Positions 47,507 to 58,012 of a stretch of 64,000 bases of DNA are shown here, in pieces. The notes beneath the pieces are model-generated. The model did not search any database, had not been told where the DNA came from, and saw only the letters and a program-made list of their open reading frames with translations. The position numbers were made by a program, and so were the translations under genes. Positions within the stretch are counted from its first letter, which is position 1. Every line of letters begins with the position of its first letter. Source of the stretch: Ampelocalamus luodianensis (Eukaryota > Streptophyta > Magnoliopsida > Poales > Poaceae); assembly GCA_036346255.1 (NCBI GenBank), contig CM070618.1, positions 83,524,428 through 83,588,427 of the forward strand. The letters run 5' to 3'.

Positions 47507-49060
47507 TGTGACGCCCGTGTCATTACCCTGGAGGGTAATCACACTTATACATACAGATTAATATTCGTCTACCTGGTAGGACACTGCTCCGACAAATAGT
47601 AAGCCTTACCAAAGTCAACGTAGCAAAAACAATAAGATAGAAACTGCACTTTTTATTACAGCAGTTAGCCACACAGGGATATGGTCTTTAATACAAGTAT
47701 TTAACTACAACAGGAAAAGAATTGCCATCACTTGCCTGCTCTGCTCCACCGGCTGTCTACTCATCCCACGCACCGAATAGGGTGTCCACCTCGCCCGGCT
47801 CCTCGTAGTAAACGCCTTCGCCTCCTGCAGCCTCCTCGGCACCTGCATGTCCTTCATCCCACTTAGGATAATTCCCGACCGAACTAGGATTTAACAAAGG
47901 AGAATAATGGGAAGGTTCGGTATTAGTGTACTCAGCAAATATCAATAGCAAAAATGCACCGGTCTCTGTTCGTTATCATATTTTCTAACTCATCTCTGTT
48001 CGTTATCATATTTTCTAACTCATCTCTTTTCTGGAAAATACTTTACCAAGATTTAGGTGGTAGTTTTAATTCTGAAAAGACTACTTGTCACTCAGTAAGA
48101 AGATAAACCCCTGGCGGTCACCGTAGACTCTAGTTCAGAAGACAGGCATGAATTCATGATTTGAGATATAGCATTGTGCAGGCTTTGTGTCACTTTACCT
48201 ACAGCTACTCTGAGCTCTCTCTGAGCCAGGTCCCCTACATTTCCTTTGATGTGGGTTCTAGTTCAGAGTACAGAACATTTTCCAAGTTACGTGATTAATT
48301 TCTCCACCCATTACTTTCCGTCGGTGTCCTGGAGTGCTCACCTAGTCTTCCATCAAGTTTCTGTAATATTGGTTGGGTTGGCTCTCCAGACCCAACACTT
48401 CACCTGCGCTACTATAGCATCTTGGATCTCCCACTTCCAAGTTCTTACTAGTTCTGGGTTCCTCCATCATACTCACATTATATTACTTACCCGATGTGGA
48501 GAGTATAATGACGCAACAAGGTAGCATTGTTTGCCCGTCGAAACAGAAAAATGGTTGACACTTAAGTACGACCTCTTATCCGAGTAAGAGTTTTGTTGGT
48601 CATTATATATTATCCATATGTAAAGGGTCCCACCTCTTCCATCATCTCTTTTTCCTACCATGGGCCCCTTTACCATCCTAATATTTCTCATGCAGTACAA
48701 CGACTCTTTCCAACTGTACTGCCTCTTTCTCATTTCATCATCTCTTTTATTTTCTCTTCTTTCTTTTATCTAATTTAATTTTGAGACATAGTTTTCATGC
48801 ACATATGTATAAATATACAGAAGGTAATGTTTACATTTAATACAACTAAGTTGATGCTCAAGAGATAAGCTTACCTTCGTAGCTGTAGAAAAGATCTGCG
48901 TCGAAGAATTCCAGATCAGCTACTTCGGTTTGCGTTGGATCGTCCTTTGTAATTATACGACAATGTGAATAATAAATAAATAAAATACTTTGTTGCTTTT
49001 GGTGCTATTATCTGTACCTTAGTCAGTTGGTTTTCTTTGCCATCAGATTTTAGTTTTTAA
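47507..49060 (-). mobile_element. Gypsy LTR fragment inserted in copia gag
   Basis: On the minus strand this ends GGGCGTCACA at 47507 and contains an LTR-tail style small frame at 47757-47951 (EEPGEVDTLFGAWDE) seen in gypsy LTRs, plus the typical GACGATCCAACGCAAACCGA stretch near 48940-48960. It starts without a TG terminus near 49060, so it is truncated. A 31-bp tandem repeat (CTCTGTTCGTTATCATATTT...) lies at about 47964-48025. Confidence 0.6.
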
Positions 49061-49079
49061 TAACATTTTTTGGACCCCC

Positions 49080-49660
49080 TGCTGTTGGCGCCATCGGACA
49101 TCGCGAGCATCTCCAGGCACCGGACGAGTAGCGCCGCGCCACCCCCGACTGCCTCGCCACCGAGGAACTTCGTGCATCACAGCGGCACCACCGCAACGCG
49201 CCCATAGTCCATGGCCACCTCCTGTAAGAAGTAGTCCTCCGCGCGGCGGGCCGGTCCATCCTCCGTGTGCAGCTCCAACCAGTCCGCGTATGCCCACATC
49301 GCCGCGAGGTTCGCCGATGACAGTGCGACGTCGACACCGTAGCAGGACGCGACGGTGTCGATGAACATGTTGGCCTTGAGGCCCACCGGTAGATCCATGA
49401 CGATGTCACTGCACTCCGACAACTGCCGCTTCAGGTAGCTGCTCTGCAACGTGATCTGTTACCTGTGCAAAGGGAATCAATGTTCTTGGACACAAACGAT
49501 CACATCTGGCTTGCACGATTTGTTCACCCACGACCGTTTTTGTACCGCGTTCCTGAGCGTCACCGACAGGGACGATGACTGCACTACCGATGAGCCCGAC
49601 AAGGACGACATGGTGAGCGAACTAACGCATTCCACCTCCTCTTCCTCCTCCTTCAGCATG
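49080..49660 (-). pseudogene. BTB/POZ-NPH3 protein gene fragment
   Basis: The minus strand reads MSSLSGSSVVQSSSLSVTLR, PDVIVCVQEH, a stop, FPLHR, a stop, then LQSSYLKRQLSECSDIVMDL, FIDTVASCYGVDVALSSANL, AAMWAYADWLELHTE and RRAEDYFLQEVA. This follows the N-terminal BTB fold and the start of an NPH3-type protein (substrate adaptor of CUL3 ligases, phototropin signalling family). It is fused directly downstream of a copia gag-like reading (49681-50667) and ends at a gypsy LTR fragment. Two stops, a frameshift near 49177 and the missing C-terminal NPH3 domain make it a relic. Confidence 0.7.
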
Positions 49661-49680
49661 ACGACGTCCGCGGCATGCTC

Positions 49681-50667
49681 TCATGCCACAACTATTAGAA
49701 GAGCTGGCTCGTTGTCCTCTTGGGCGTTGGTGAGATATGCATGTTCTTTGTTCTGCTCATCACACTCGGACGCGACATGGCCAAACTCTCGATAATTGAA
49801 GCACTGGATCTTTGACTTGTCGAACTTTTCACGATGCTTCTTCTTGTCGCCATCTTGGCCACAACCACAGCCACCGCTGTACCCCGCATTCTTCTTTGTG
49901 CCCCTGCCGGAGCCCCACCGCTCCTCTTCTCTTCGACAGCTTTGGCCTCCCACTCGGCGCGCGTGAGCAGCAGCCAGCAGGTGCTCTCCTTCTTCTTTAT
50001 CGTGCCGCCGCCCCTTCAAGCTCTCCTCGTACGCCCTCAAGCATCCGATGACCTCCATCACTGACATCGCCAATATATCGTCCCATTGCTCAATGGTGCC
50101 GACAATGGGTAGGAATTTGTCGGGGACAGAGCGTAGAAGCTTCTCCACGATGGTGCTCTCCTTCACCTTGGTACTGAGGGCACGCATCTTGTTGACCATG
50201 GTGGTGAGCTTCAAGATGAACTCAATGATTGTCTTCGAGTCCCCCATGTAGATACGTTCAAACTCTCTCCTGAGAGTTTGAACGCACGCCTTCTTGACAC
50301 AGTTTTTGTCGACGTGCCTCTTCTTGAGAGCGTCCCAAGCCTCCTTTGTTGTCTCCTTCTCAGATATGGCCATTACAATGGCCTCCGGCATGGCTTGGAC
50401 TATGGCAGGAAGAACCATCTGGTATTTCTTCTTATCGACCAATTCTTCGCCCTCCACTGCCGCCAACACTCCTTGCGCTCGCATGATGATCTTCATCTTC
50501 ACCACCCACACCCCGTAATTGCTCTCCGTGAGCATGGGGTATTGAAGGGTCACAACTCCCTCCCTCACCGGCGGTGCCACCAGTGCGCGGCCAGTGTCGC
50601 TGCTGCTCGCGCTATCCTCGGCGCGGATCTTGGTACCCAATTGAGACTCTGAGCCATCGTGCGACAT
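49681..50667 (-). CDS. copia B gag (open frame of about 328 codons)
   Basis: From ATG at 50667 (MSHDGSESQLGTK) the frame stays open to a stop at 49681. It contains the DUF4219/UBN2-type gag core: LTESNYGVWVVKMKIIM, KEAWDALKKRHVD, LRREFERIYMGD, FILKLTTMVNKMRAL and KLLRSVPDKFLPIVGTIEQW. A CX2C-type zinc knuckle variant follows (CFNYREFGHVASEC; the second Cys reads Tyr). The start is supported by its position just after the primer site. The protein would form the retroelement's capsid-like particle, but there is no polymerase partner here. Confidence 0.8.
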   Translation of the reverse strand: MSHDGSESQLGTKIRAEDSASSSDTGRALVAPPVREGVVTLQYPMLTESNYGVWVVKMKIIMRAQGVLAAVEGEELVDKKKYQMVLPAIVQAMPEAIVMAISEKETTKEAWDALKKRHVDKNCVKKACVQTLRREFERIYMGDSKTIIEFILKLTTMVNKMRALSTKVKESTIVEKLLRSVPDKFLPIVGTIEQWDDILAMSVMEVIGCLRAYEESLKGRRHDKEEGEHLLAAAHARRVGGQSCRREEERWGSGRGTKKNAGYSGGCGCGQDGDKKKHREKFDKSKIQCFNYREFGHVASECDEQNKEHAYLTNAQEDNEPALLIVVA

Positions 50668-50690
50668 CTTCACAGGTAGGAGAGCATAAA

Positions 50691-50702
50691 GCTCTGATAC
50701 CA
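50691..50702 (-). promoter_or_regulatory. Initiator-Met primer-binding site of copia B
   Basis: The minus strand reads TGGTATCAGAGC two bases after the LTR end CCAACA, an exact match to the common plant retroelement primer site. Confidence 0.9.
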
Positions 50703-50704
50703 AT

Positions 50705-51065
50705 TGTTGGCCCAGCTCCCGAAGAGAACTCGCATATTGTTTCCTCTGTAGAACGCACACACACACAAGAAGATGAATACAGATGAGTTTTGCGACGCCT
50801 AACCACTTGTGTCTTTTTTCTCTTCTGTTATTCCATTGCTTATCATATTACAAACTGGTTACAATATTTTTTATAGCTACAATATGATATGTAACCTCTC
50901 CACTAATACCACTACCTCTACTGCATGCACTAGCACCACTACATGCATTAGCTAATTACTCTATTAATTAATTTGCAACACTAGCTTCACTAAATCTACC
51001 ATGCAAACTGGCATGCAAATTCAATTAACATGCAAAACACTAAGAAGTCAAGATTATATCTAACA
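50705..51065 (-). repeat. 5' LTR of copia B
   Basis: On the minus strand it begins TGTTAGATATAATC and ends GAGCTGGGCCAACA. A TATA-like CTATAAAAAAT lies near 50865-50875. It interrupts the UDP-glycosyltransferase coding sequence after the residues ADMDG. Confidence 0.88.
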
Positions 51066-52395
51066 ACCCATCCATGTCGGCAAGGGCGTCGGAGTCAGTC
51101 GGCGCCCTGAATGCCCAGATGAACAGCAGCCCGGATGCCTCCAAGGCGAGTGCAATTCTTTGCAGCTGTGTGTTTTTCAGTTTCACCTCGCTGCCGAAGG
51201 CCGTGTACACGATGGAGTTTGGTGCTTGTTTGTCCAGCCAACGTATTGTCTCCTCGTGGCCGGTGACGTGCTGTGGTGGCGGCGGAGGGAACATCCCTAC
51301 GGGGATAACGGGCTTCTGGCAGAGCTCGCCGAGCAATTGCAACCACTCCAGCTCGAACTCCATACTACTCCTGATGCCGACGAGCTGACACCCTTCGATG
51401 GACTTGCTGAACCGGTAGCCCTCCAACACGCCGGAGTCATCCAGAAGCAGGCCCGGCTCGAACATCTCACACGCCTCATAGCTGCGGTACGCAATAGTGG
51501 TCGGGAAGGGTACGTAGTCGGGGACAGTGGTGAGGTGCCCCGGCTTCATCTTGGCATACCTCCTGCGGCCCATGAGTGCCTCCGTGGGGCCGAAGAAGCT
51601 GAGTGCTGTGGTGCCGAACAGGTTGAGGAACGTGCATGACATGCCATGCCTCACTGCGGTCGCCAATGCCGAGTACGACGCGTAGTCGGCGAGGACCCAG
51701 TCCGGCCTCAAAGGCCCCATCTCCTACAGCAACCACGACAGATTGCGGTCGAAGGCGGTGTCGTAGGCCTGACGCATGTACTATTAGTAATCTTTGTGCA
51801 TATGGTATATCTAGATTTTACGTAGAGTTTGTTTACGTGGTCCTACAGTATTTAGACAGTATTCATTATGGATTCTAGAGTTTGTGTGGTATCCCTTTCA
51901 GGATACATTGAATCCTTTCTAGATACAAATAGTCATTTACTCTCAATAAAAAGGCACCCCTATAATCAGATTTGGTGAACAAGAGCAATAGAGAAGAAAA
52001 AAAGATCAGAAAAGTTGTTGTTTCGACGACACAAAAAATTCTTCTATTCTTGAGTTCGTGTTCTAGGGTTCTATTGTGTTCACGTGTGTTCGTATTCGGT
52101 TTGGGCCAACATGTACGGGCGGAGGTTGTCGGAGGAGAGGTCGATGGTCGCCTTGACGTGCTTCGGCAGGCGCTCGACACGCGGTAGGGAGACGTCCATG
52201 ACGCAGATGAGGCCGACGAGGATCGAAGGGATGTCGATGAGACGACGGGTGTTTCTTGGTGTGGAGAGGAGGGTGACCTAGTGGCCCTGCCGAGCTACGC
52301 GCTTGGCAAACTCTACGAAGGGGAGGATGTGACCGAAGGCCAGCCATGGCAGCATCATTACGTACAGGGTGCAATGAACCCCAGAAATTTTCCAA
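51066..52395 (-). pseudogene. UDP-glycosyltransferase (UGT91/rhamnosyltransferase-like) pseudogene
   Basis: Minus strand. The N-terminal part (52395-52112) reads LPWLAFGHILPFVEFAKRVA with the catalytic-type His of the FGH motif, then QGH, a stop, and VTLLSTPRNTRRL. The second part (51781-51066) reads YMRQAYDTAF, a stop, then MGPLRPDWVLADYASYSALA, GIRSSMEFELEWLQLLGE, EETIRWLDKQAPNSIVYTAF and ADMDG. Such enzymes transfer sugars from UDP-sugars to flavonoids or terpenoids in the cytosol. Damage: two in-frame stops, a 330-bp solo LTR at 51782-52111, and loss of the C-terminal UDP-binding (PSPG) domain where copia B inserted. Confidence 0.9.
51782..52111 (+). mobile_element. Copia-type solo LTR in the UGT pseudogene, 5-bp TSD
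   Basis: A 330-bp insertion flanked by the exact duplication TGTAC (51777-51781 and 52112-52116). It starts TATTAGTAATC (the canonical TG decayed to TA) and ends TTTGGGCCAACA, an LTR end resembling that of copia B. Removing it rejoins RPYM to MRQAYD in the UGT reading frame. Confidence 0.88.
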
Positions 52396-53203
52396 CAAGA
52401 TTGGAGGAGGAGAATCAAGAGATGCGCAGCTGATCGCTGGAGTTTTATAGATCCAACAGAGATTGAGTTTGAACTCTTCGTATTTGCTGACCATCGGAGG
52501 GTCAAATAGGGCAGGCAATGAACATATAAAAATGGAAGCAAATCAATCGATCAGTCTGGCTACGTCACGGACGATGTGGTTTCAGTCGCACTTGGATACA
52601 TCGACAGCTACGGTGGTATGCACTATGCAGGTGTCTGCCCTTGGCTCCGCCGCCTGGACCCCGCGATTCAGTAAGTCAGACTTCCCCAATACGATGACCT
52701 TACAAGTCAAAAGATCACGTTGATACATACACAATATGACGACATGCATGGTCAGTGAGACTGCAAGAGTGCAGCATCTTTGATCCGAGGTCGGCACGAC
52801 GCCTCAGCCTTGAAAAAGCCCAGCCCAATTTGCAACATTGGGTAACATGAGGGTCGAAGTGGACTCAGGTGGTTCCATTGAAAAGATGGGTTGCTTGCCG
52901 GGCAGCAAGCTGAGCCCTGGTCCAATGTAATGGGCTATAGAAGAACTGTTGATTGGGCTCGGCCCACGACTGATATGGCCACCGGAGATAAAATATGAAG
53001 CATGGTTCACCTCATATACAATTAGTATGCCGCCCTAAGGGAGATTGATGCCCGCTGTATACTTTTTGCGAACGTTTTGTTTCGCCACGAAGGTCGGGAT
53101 TCAAATAGTGATGCTCATAAACTAGCTAAGTTCACATGTAGTAGTTGCCTATGGATGTGGATGTGGCTGTGGCTGTCTGATCCAGATAGCTAAACCATGT
53201 TAT
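52396..53203. other. Unassigned intergenic sequence
   Basis: No gene, repeat or transposon that I can support between the UGT remnant and the second hAT element. Short open frames occur on both strands, without domain signatures. Confidence 0.4.
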
Positions 53204-54859
53204 CAGGGGCGGATCTGAGCCTCAGGGTTGGGTAGATTATAGCCAGAGATCTGAAAAAATTGAATGTAATTTTTTTGCTATATAGGTCTAACAGAAAGTT
53301 ACATAGTAGCCTAGCCTAAGGGCCAAGCTCCCCCTCTCTTCCTCCAATCCCATCGGCCCAGCCCACTCGGCCTCTCCCCACCCCACACCCCCAAAGCCCC
53401 CCACTCTTCCTTCCATCCCAATCCACGCCCACTCTTCTTCCCCCGCGCCCTCCTCGCCCGCCGTCGTCGCCTGCCTTCCACACCCAGGCGCCCACGCCAT
53501 ACACACCCTTTGCCGCCACCGCGCCCGCACCCTCCTCGCCTGCTTACTACGCCCGGTTGCCCTCCACACTCGGCTGCCGTCCACACCCAGCCTGCCCTCC
53601 ACGCCCGACTGTCGTCCACACCTGACCACAGGTCGCCTACCCTCCACGCCCCACCTAGAGAGGATTCCGCCTCATCTATTGTAGCTGTTAGTTTCTTCCT
53701 ATAGCTAACAATTCCTCGGCTCAATACTTTGTCTGTCTGATTTGGGATAATGCAATTAGGGATACAAAATGATTCCTGTTGAAAATAATGCAATTAGGGA
53801 TACAATTCCTCGTATCAATACTTTGTCTGTCTGATTAGGTCTTGCAAATAAAATTTATCATCATGATTCATGAAGATTCCTGTTGAAAATAATGCAATAA
53901 GGGATACAAAATGATTTGGGATAATGCAATTAGGGAGCATTATTAAGCAATTTTGCAGGTTAGTTAGTAATGAATATTCAAGATTGTCTTATTTTGATGC
54001 AGGTGAGGTTATTCCTTTCATTGATGAGGTTCACAATCTTATTGGATCTGGAACTGTTGGAAAGGGTAAGGGTGCTGGCCTTGACATTGGCAACTTGCTT
54101 TTGCAGGTGCCAGATTCATCCTGCTTCTTACTTAGTGCTGTCATGTAGAAAAGAACATCTATTTGTACCATATATCCTAATCTTATGGGCAATATTTGTT
54201 TGTACTTATAGTGCTTGCCACTACAACTCTAGATGAGCACCGGATGCATTTTGATAAGGATAAGGCTTGGCCCGCCGGTTCCCGCCAGTGTTAGTAGATG
54301 AGCCTAGTCAGGTGTTTCAGATATTTTCTTATGAAAGTTAGGCAGTTTTATGAGTACATTTCTTTCTTAACCATCCTTAGAACTTATTGCAGGAAGATGC
54401 TGTGAACATTTTACTTGGTCTTCGACTCTTCATGAGAAATATGAAACTTATCATAAATGCAAATTCACTTTAGAGGCCATCAATGCAGCAGTTTATTTGT
54501 CAGCTTATCCCTGACAGACAACTTCCTGATAAGGCTATTGATAATATTGACGATGCTAGCAGTAGAGCTCAAATGGAATCATTTAAAAGGTAGGAGGAGG
54601 GGCAGTCTTCTATTCTCTTGAGTTCAAATGGAATTGTTATCTAAGTACTTGGATTGAATCTCTATTATGCTATATTATTTATGTTTTATCATGTTTTTCT
54701 TATTATGTTTTATGTTGAAATATTAAGCTAAAGTTTCACATCATTGATGTATTTGTGGTTTATTTTTGTTATGTCGTGATATAGGTATAAATTGGCATTA
54801 GTTCTAGGATGTTAGTCTATTAGAATTCAGCCAGTGATGAAATCCTAGATCCGTCATTA
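53204..54859 (+). mobile_element. hAT-type element carrying ClpD gene exons, near-perfect 8-bp TSD
   Basis: The left end CAGGGGCGGATCTGAG matches the hAT terminus of the element at 38405. The right end CCTAGATCCGTCATTA is a decayed inverted copy. CATGTTAT (53196-53203) and CATGTTAC (54860-54867) match at seven of eight bases, as expected for a hAT target duplication. No transposase was found. The interior has a CT-rich block (53330-53690) and Clp ATPase exons (54.0-54.63 kb). Confidence 0.72.
53999..54630 (+). pseudogene. Captured ClpD-type Clp ATPase fragment
   Basis: Three coding blocks with interrupting sequence. The first is EVIPFIDEVHNLIGSGTVGK, carrying the Walker B Asp-Glu of the first AAA domain, then KGAGLDIGNLLLQ (54001-54107). 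The second is TTLDEHRMHFDKDKAW at about 54223-54270. The third is EDAVNILLGL, a frameshifted middle, then PDRQLPDKAIDNIDDASSRA and QMESFKR before a stop (about 54393-54591). The order matches chloroplast ClpD (ERD1-like) chaperones. Intron-like sequence remains between blocks, so genomic DNA rather than mRNA was captured. Stops and shifts make it non-coding. Confidence 0.85.
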
Positions 54860-54867
54860 CATGTTAC

Positions 54868-56981
54868 AACCAAGTTTACTTGTGCTGTAGATGTTGGACA
54901 CCATGTGTGGCCCCTTGAACCTCATGATATTGTGGATGTACATGTAAACTCTATTGTCGATGCACGGGCTAACTTCCCACTATCGAACTTACAAAAAGGA
55001 AATAAGGGAAAAACTAATCATCCAGAGACTTTATTGCTGTACATAAAGAGTTTACAAGAATGTATTACAATGAATGCGAATGATTGTTGTGTGCTTGGAG
55101 GCACGTGGATCCCTCTATTTTTATCTATCTAATAGGTGCGGGTAATGTTTTAATAGACATCTTGTACCTTCACACACAGTCAACTGTCATATGTTATCAG
55201 AGTCGCTATTAACCGCCCTCACGTATTTAAATACTCAATTGGTAAACTGCCTTATCTCCGACTATTCATACTCTTTAAGTGAGTGGTTACTAGTCGGAGA
55301 CTGTTTGTTGTCCATAGTTGGTCGTTAATGAGTGTAACTGGTCGTTAACCGACCAGACATACAAATAGATAGTCGTAAGCGTGACTAAGGTATTAAAGGG
55401 CTTCATTTGAAGTACTTAGATGTGCCTTGACTAAGTGTGCCTCAATAAGATTCTATTTTAAATCTTATTGACAAAAAATGTTGACTTCACCGAGACCTCG
55501 TCGCCTGTCATCAATGAACAAAAGACCGTTTCGTCTTAAAAAAAGAGAAAAAAAAACTTATATACAATTTGTGTGCTATATGTCGCAACCCCAGATGCCC
55601 GGGAAGTTTTTCTCATCTCATGTTCGAGCCCTGACAAAATTCCTATATCCACCGACACTTGCCATTCTACAACTGTGTGGTAGAGAATTCGTTCATTCTT
55701 CGAACTGGCTTGGTAAAACATAGTTGCACCTCCAACGAAGTAGGCATAGATTCGGTTTGTCCCAAGCAGACAGGCAAACGAAATCATAATAAAAGTTTCA
55801 ATTATATTGCCACATCAACAGTCCATCCCAGCCATGTTCAATTATATTGTCACTATCAGCCATGTTCATCAACAGTAATCCCAGCCAGACATCGATCCAT
55901 ACATCTCCTTCGCTACGGCCTAAGTAGACCAGACCAAATCATCTGCCATTGCTACTGTAACGGCACGAGTGTGCCGTAGCCCATCCAAGCCTCTCGTTTA
56001 GAGCAACGGGTAAGATATGGGCTTATACCAGGGCCATCATCCAATGAAATAGTTCTACTCTCATGATCTGTTAGTTAGTATAAGATCTCCTTATTGCCTC
56101 TGAACTCTGAAGGCAATATCCTGCCATGATCTTCTCTCTCGTCTCTTAATGGAGCTTATACATTGAACTAATTAAAAAAGTGCCCTACGTAACTCTGATG
56201 GAGCGGTGTAGTGAGCACAGCCATGGCAGCGGCACGATACCCGCTGCCTGTTCATGGCGAGAGAATCGATTCATGGCCGGTCATGATGTTCTTGCTATGC
56301 AGCGACACAAGTTGTATGCATTGGTGGTGAATCTCTCGGCCGGCATGCATCAGGCGAAGCGAACACGAAGAGGAGACGAGGCGATTTCAGAACCGATAAG
56401 GTAGGCTTCGGCAATCACAGTCGTTTATTTGGTTTGAAGGGTTTCGATTTGGAGCGTGCCGTTACAGCAACGACGGCAGAGGATTTGCTTCCCCAGACCA
56501 TCGCTAACTGCGAGCCAAAGCTTGATTAGCCGCAAACAGCAGGGTTCAGAATTCAGATTAGCATCAGGAGTGATTAAAAAGGACTGGACCCTCCTCAAAA
56601 GAAACGGAGGCTACTGCCGATTAAGAATTGTTAACTGCAGCACCTAATCTGCGGCCTAGGCTCTAATTAAATAGCTAATCCGCAGAGCTTAACACCGCAA
56701 CATTCTCTGGCACGGTCAGCCTTACGTACAGGACTGGTAGAATGACCCATTTCAGAGCCACGACCAAAAGAATATTCAGGAGATAATACAATGAAGTACT
56801 AAAAGCTACCCCCTTTCAGGAGCTACAGTGCATTGCTGTGGATATATGTTCAAACCACTGTCGTTCATTTCTGTCTTTCCGGTTTACTGGAAATCATCAA
56901 TCATGCATAGTAATGATATGTGTAGCGAATCTAGTTTACTCTTTCTAAAATCGCGAAAATGATTGTTATCCACGTTACATA
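54868..56981. other. Unassigned sequence with one unexplained open frame
   Basis: The segment 54860-55132 reads without a stop as FTCAVDVGHHVWPLEPHDIV, then DVHVNSIVDARANF, and on to LQECITMNANDCCVLGG. It looks protein-like but I do not recognise the family. The segment 55240-55380 has a hairpin (CTCCGACTA...TAGTCGGAG) and repeated TGGTCGTTAA motifs like those of the Tat element. The rest (55.4-57.0 kb) shows no gene or transposon that I can name. Confidence 0.4.
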
Positions 56982-57208
56982 CTCTCTCCGGTCACCAAGT
57001 AAACGTCATTTTGGATACGTGTAGTTAATTTTTTTTAAAATATTTGCTATCAATATTGTTTTCAATATTTAGATTGAACACATGGCAATAATATGTATAT
57101 ATTTGTCTCGAAAACAATTTTTATAAAAATATAATTTTATTAGATTTTATAAATCTATTACAATAGAAATTAGTAATCAAAATTAAAACGACATTCTTCA
57201 GCGAGTGC
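56982..57208. mobile_element. Probable Stowaway-like MITE (right end decayed)
   Basis: Starts after TA with CTCTCTCCGGTCACC and then AAACGTCATTTTGGA, the style of Stowaway/Tc1-mariner termini in grasses. The core is AT-rich, and an opposing AAAACGACATTC lies near 57186-57196. The right terminus no longer pairs well and the closing TA is not certain. Confidence 0.5.
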
Positions 57209-57630
57209 TTTTTTCTTTGAACTACTAGCTTGTGGAAATATCCCGAGATTCATTCGGTCACATCCCCTTCTTCAATTCTAAGTCCCTCTTCTGCTCCTTC
57301 GCTATAGACTACCCAACACCATTCTTCCAAAAACTTTCTTGCCTTACGACCTAGATTCACTGCCCGGTGTTGATCACCTTTCAATCTTGTCACTGTTACT
57401 GCTATGCTGTGCATATCCGTTCCCGTTGATGTTAAAAGTTACTTCCGTTGTGCATATCCAACGGAGCTACTGTTCGACCGCCCACGCTATCGTCGTCTAA
57501 AAATTCTGATGCTAAAAACAAGTGAATCGGAATATCGGATAGTCGAGGAAACCACCTCTCTACGTAAGATTTCGAAAGTATATGGATTTAGTATGGACAC
57601 GTTTTTTCTCTTCCCCATCCAATCGAGAAG
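57209..57630. other. Unassigned upstream sequence of the LHW-like gene
   Basis: About 420 bases without a recognised gene. It ends with the left copy of the 9-bp duplication of the next MITE. Confidence 0.4.
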
Positions 57631-58012
57631 GAGCTTTTTTATTTTTTAATCTATTTTTTAAAAATATTTTAAAGATAATATCTCCATAACGTTATTTACA
57701 ATTCTGACCTTTGGTTCTCGTGACGTGACTAAACTACGCTGTTACGCCATCAACCGTGACATGATCAAATCTGCCATGATAGCCCTATAAGCCAACACAT
57801 ATCTATTTTTAGGTTAAATCCTGTCACACCAAGAAGAGTGACGTGACAGTATTCGTTTGCCACGCTGAGGTCTGTGGCATGCAACGTGTTTTTGCCAAGT
57901 CATGTGTTGTGCGACGCAAAGGGGTTAGAATTGAAAATAAAATTAGGGATATGTTATTTTAAAAATATTTTTAAGAAATAGATTAAATAATAATAATAAT
58001 AATAAAAAGCTC
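57631..58012. mobile_element. Mutator-type MITE upstream of the LHW-like gene, exact 9-bp TSD
   Basis: A 382-bp element with inverted termini: GAGCTTTTTTATTTTTTAAT at the left, and on the opposite strand at the right GAGCTTTTTATTATTATT, with homology continuing through TTTAATCTATTT(C/T)TTAAAAATATTTT. ATCGAGAAG repeats exactly at 57622-57630 and 58013-58021. The right arm contains a (TAA)n microsatellite absent from the left arm. It ends 363 bp before the bHLH start codon. Confidence 0.92.
57985..58007 (+). repeat. (TAA)n microsatellite
   Basis: A run of about six TAA units within the right arm of the MITE; a likely length-variable site. Confidence 0.8.

Larger units (their letters stand above)
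49661..51065 (-). mobile_element. Ty1/copia retrotransposon B, 5' LTR and gag only
   Basis: On the minus strand: a 361-bp LTR (51065-50705), the primer site TGGTATCAGAGC (50702-50691), then a long gag frame. The pol region is missing and the gag reading passes into a BTB/NPH3 fragment at about 49660. The LTR is inserted in a UDP-glycosyltransferase coding sequence; the adjacent bases TGGGT (minus strand) would be one copy of the target duplication. Confidence 0.85.

Noticed and set aside
53311..53793. Gly/Trp/Arg-rich minus-strand open frames
   Set aside because: They are shadows of a CT-rich simple-sequence block within the second hAT element and have no gene-like features.
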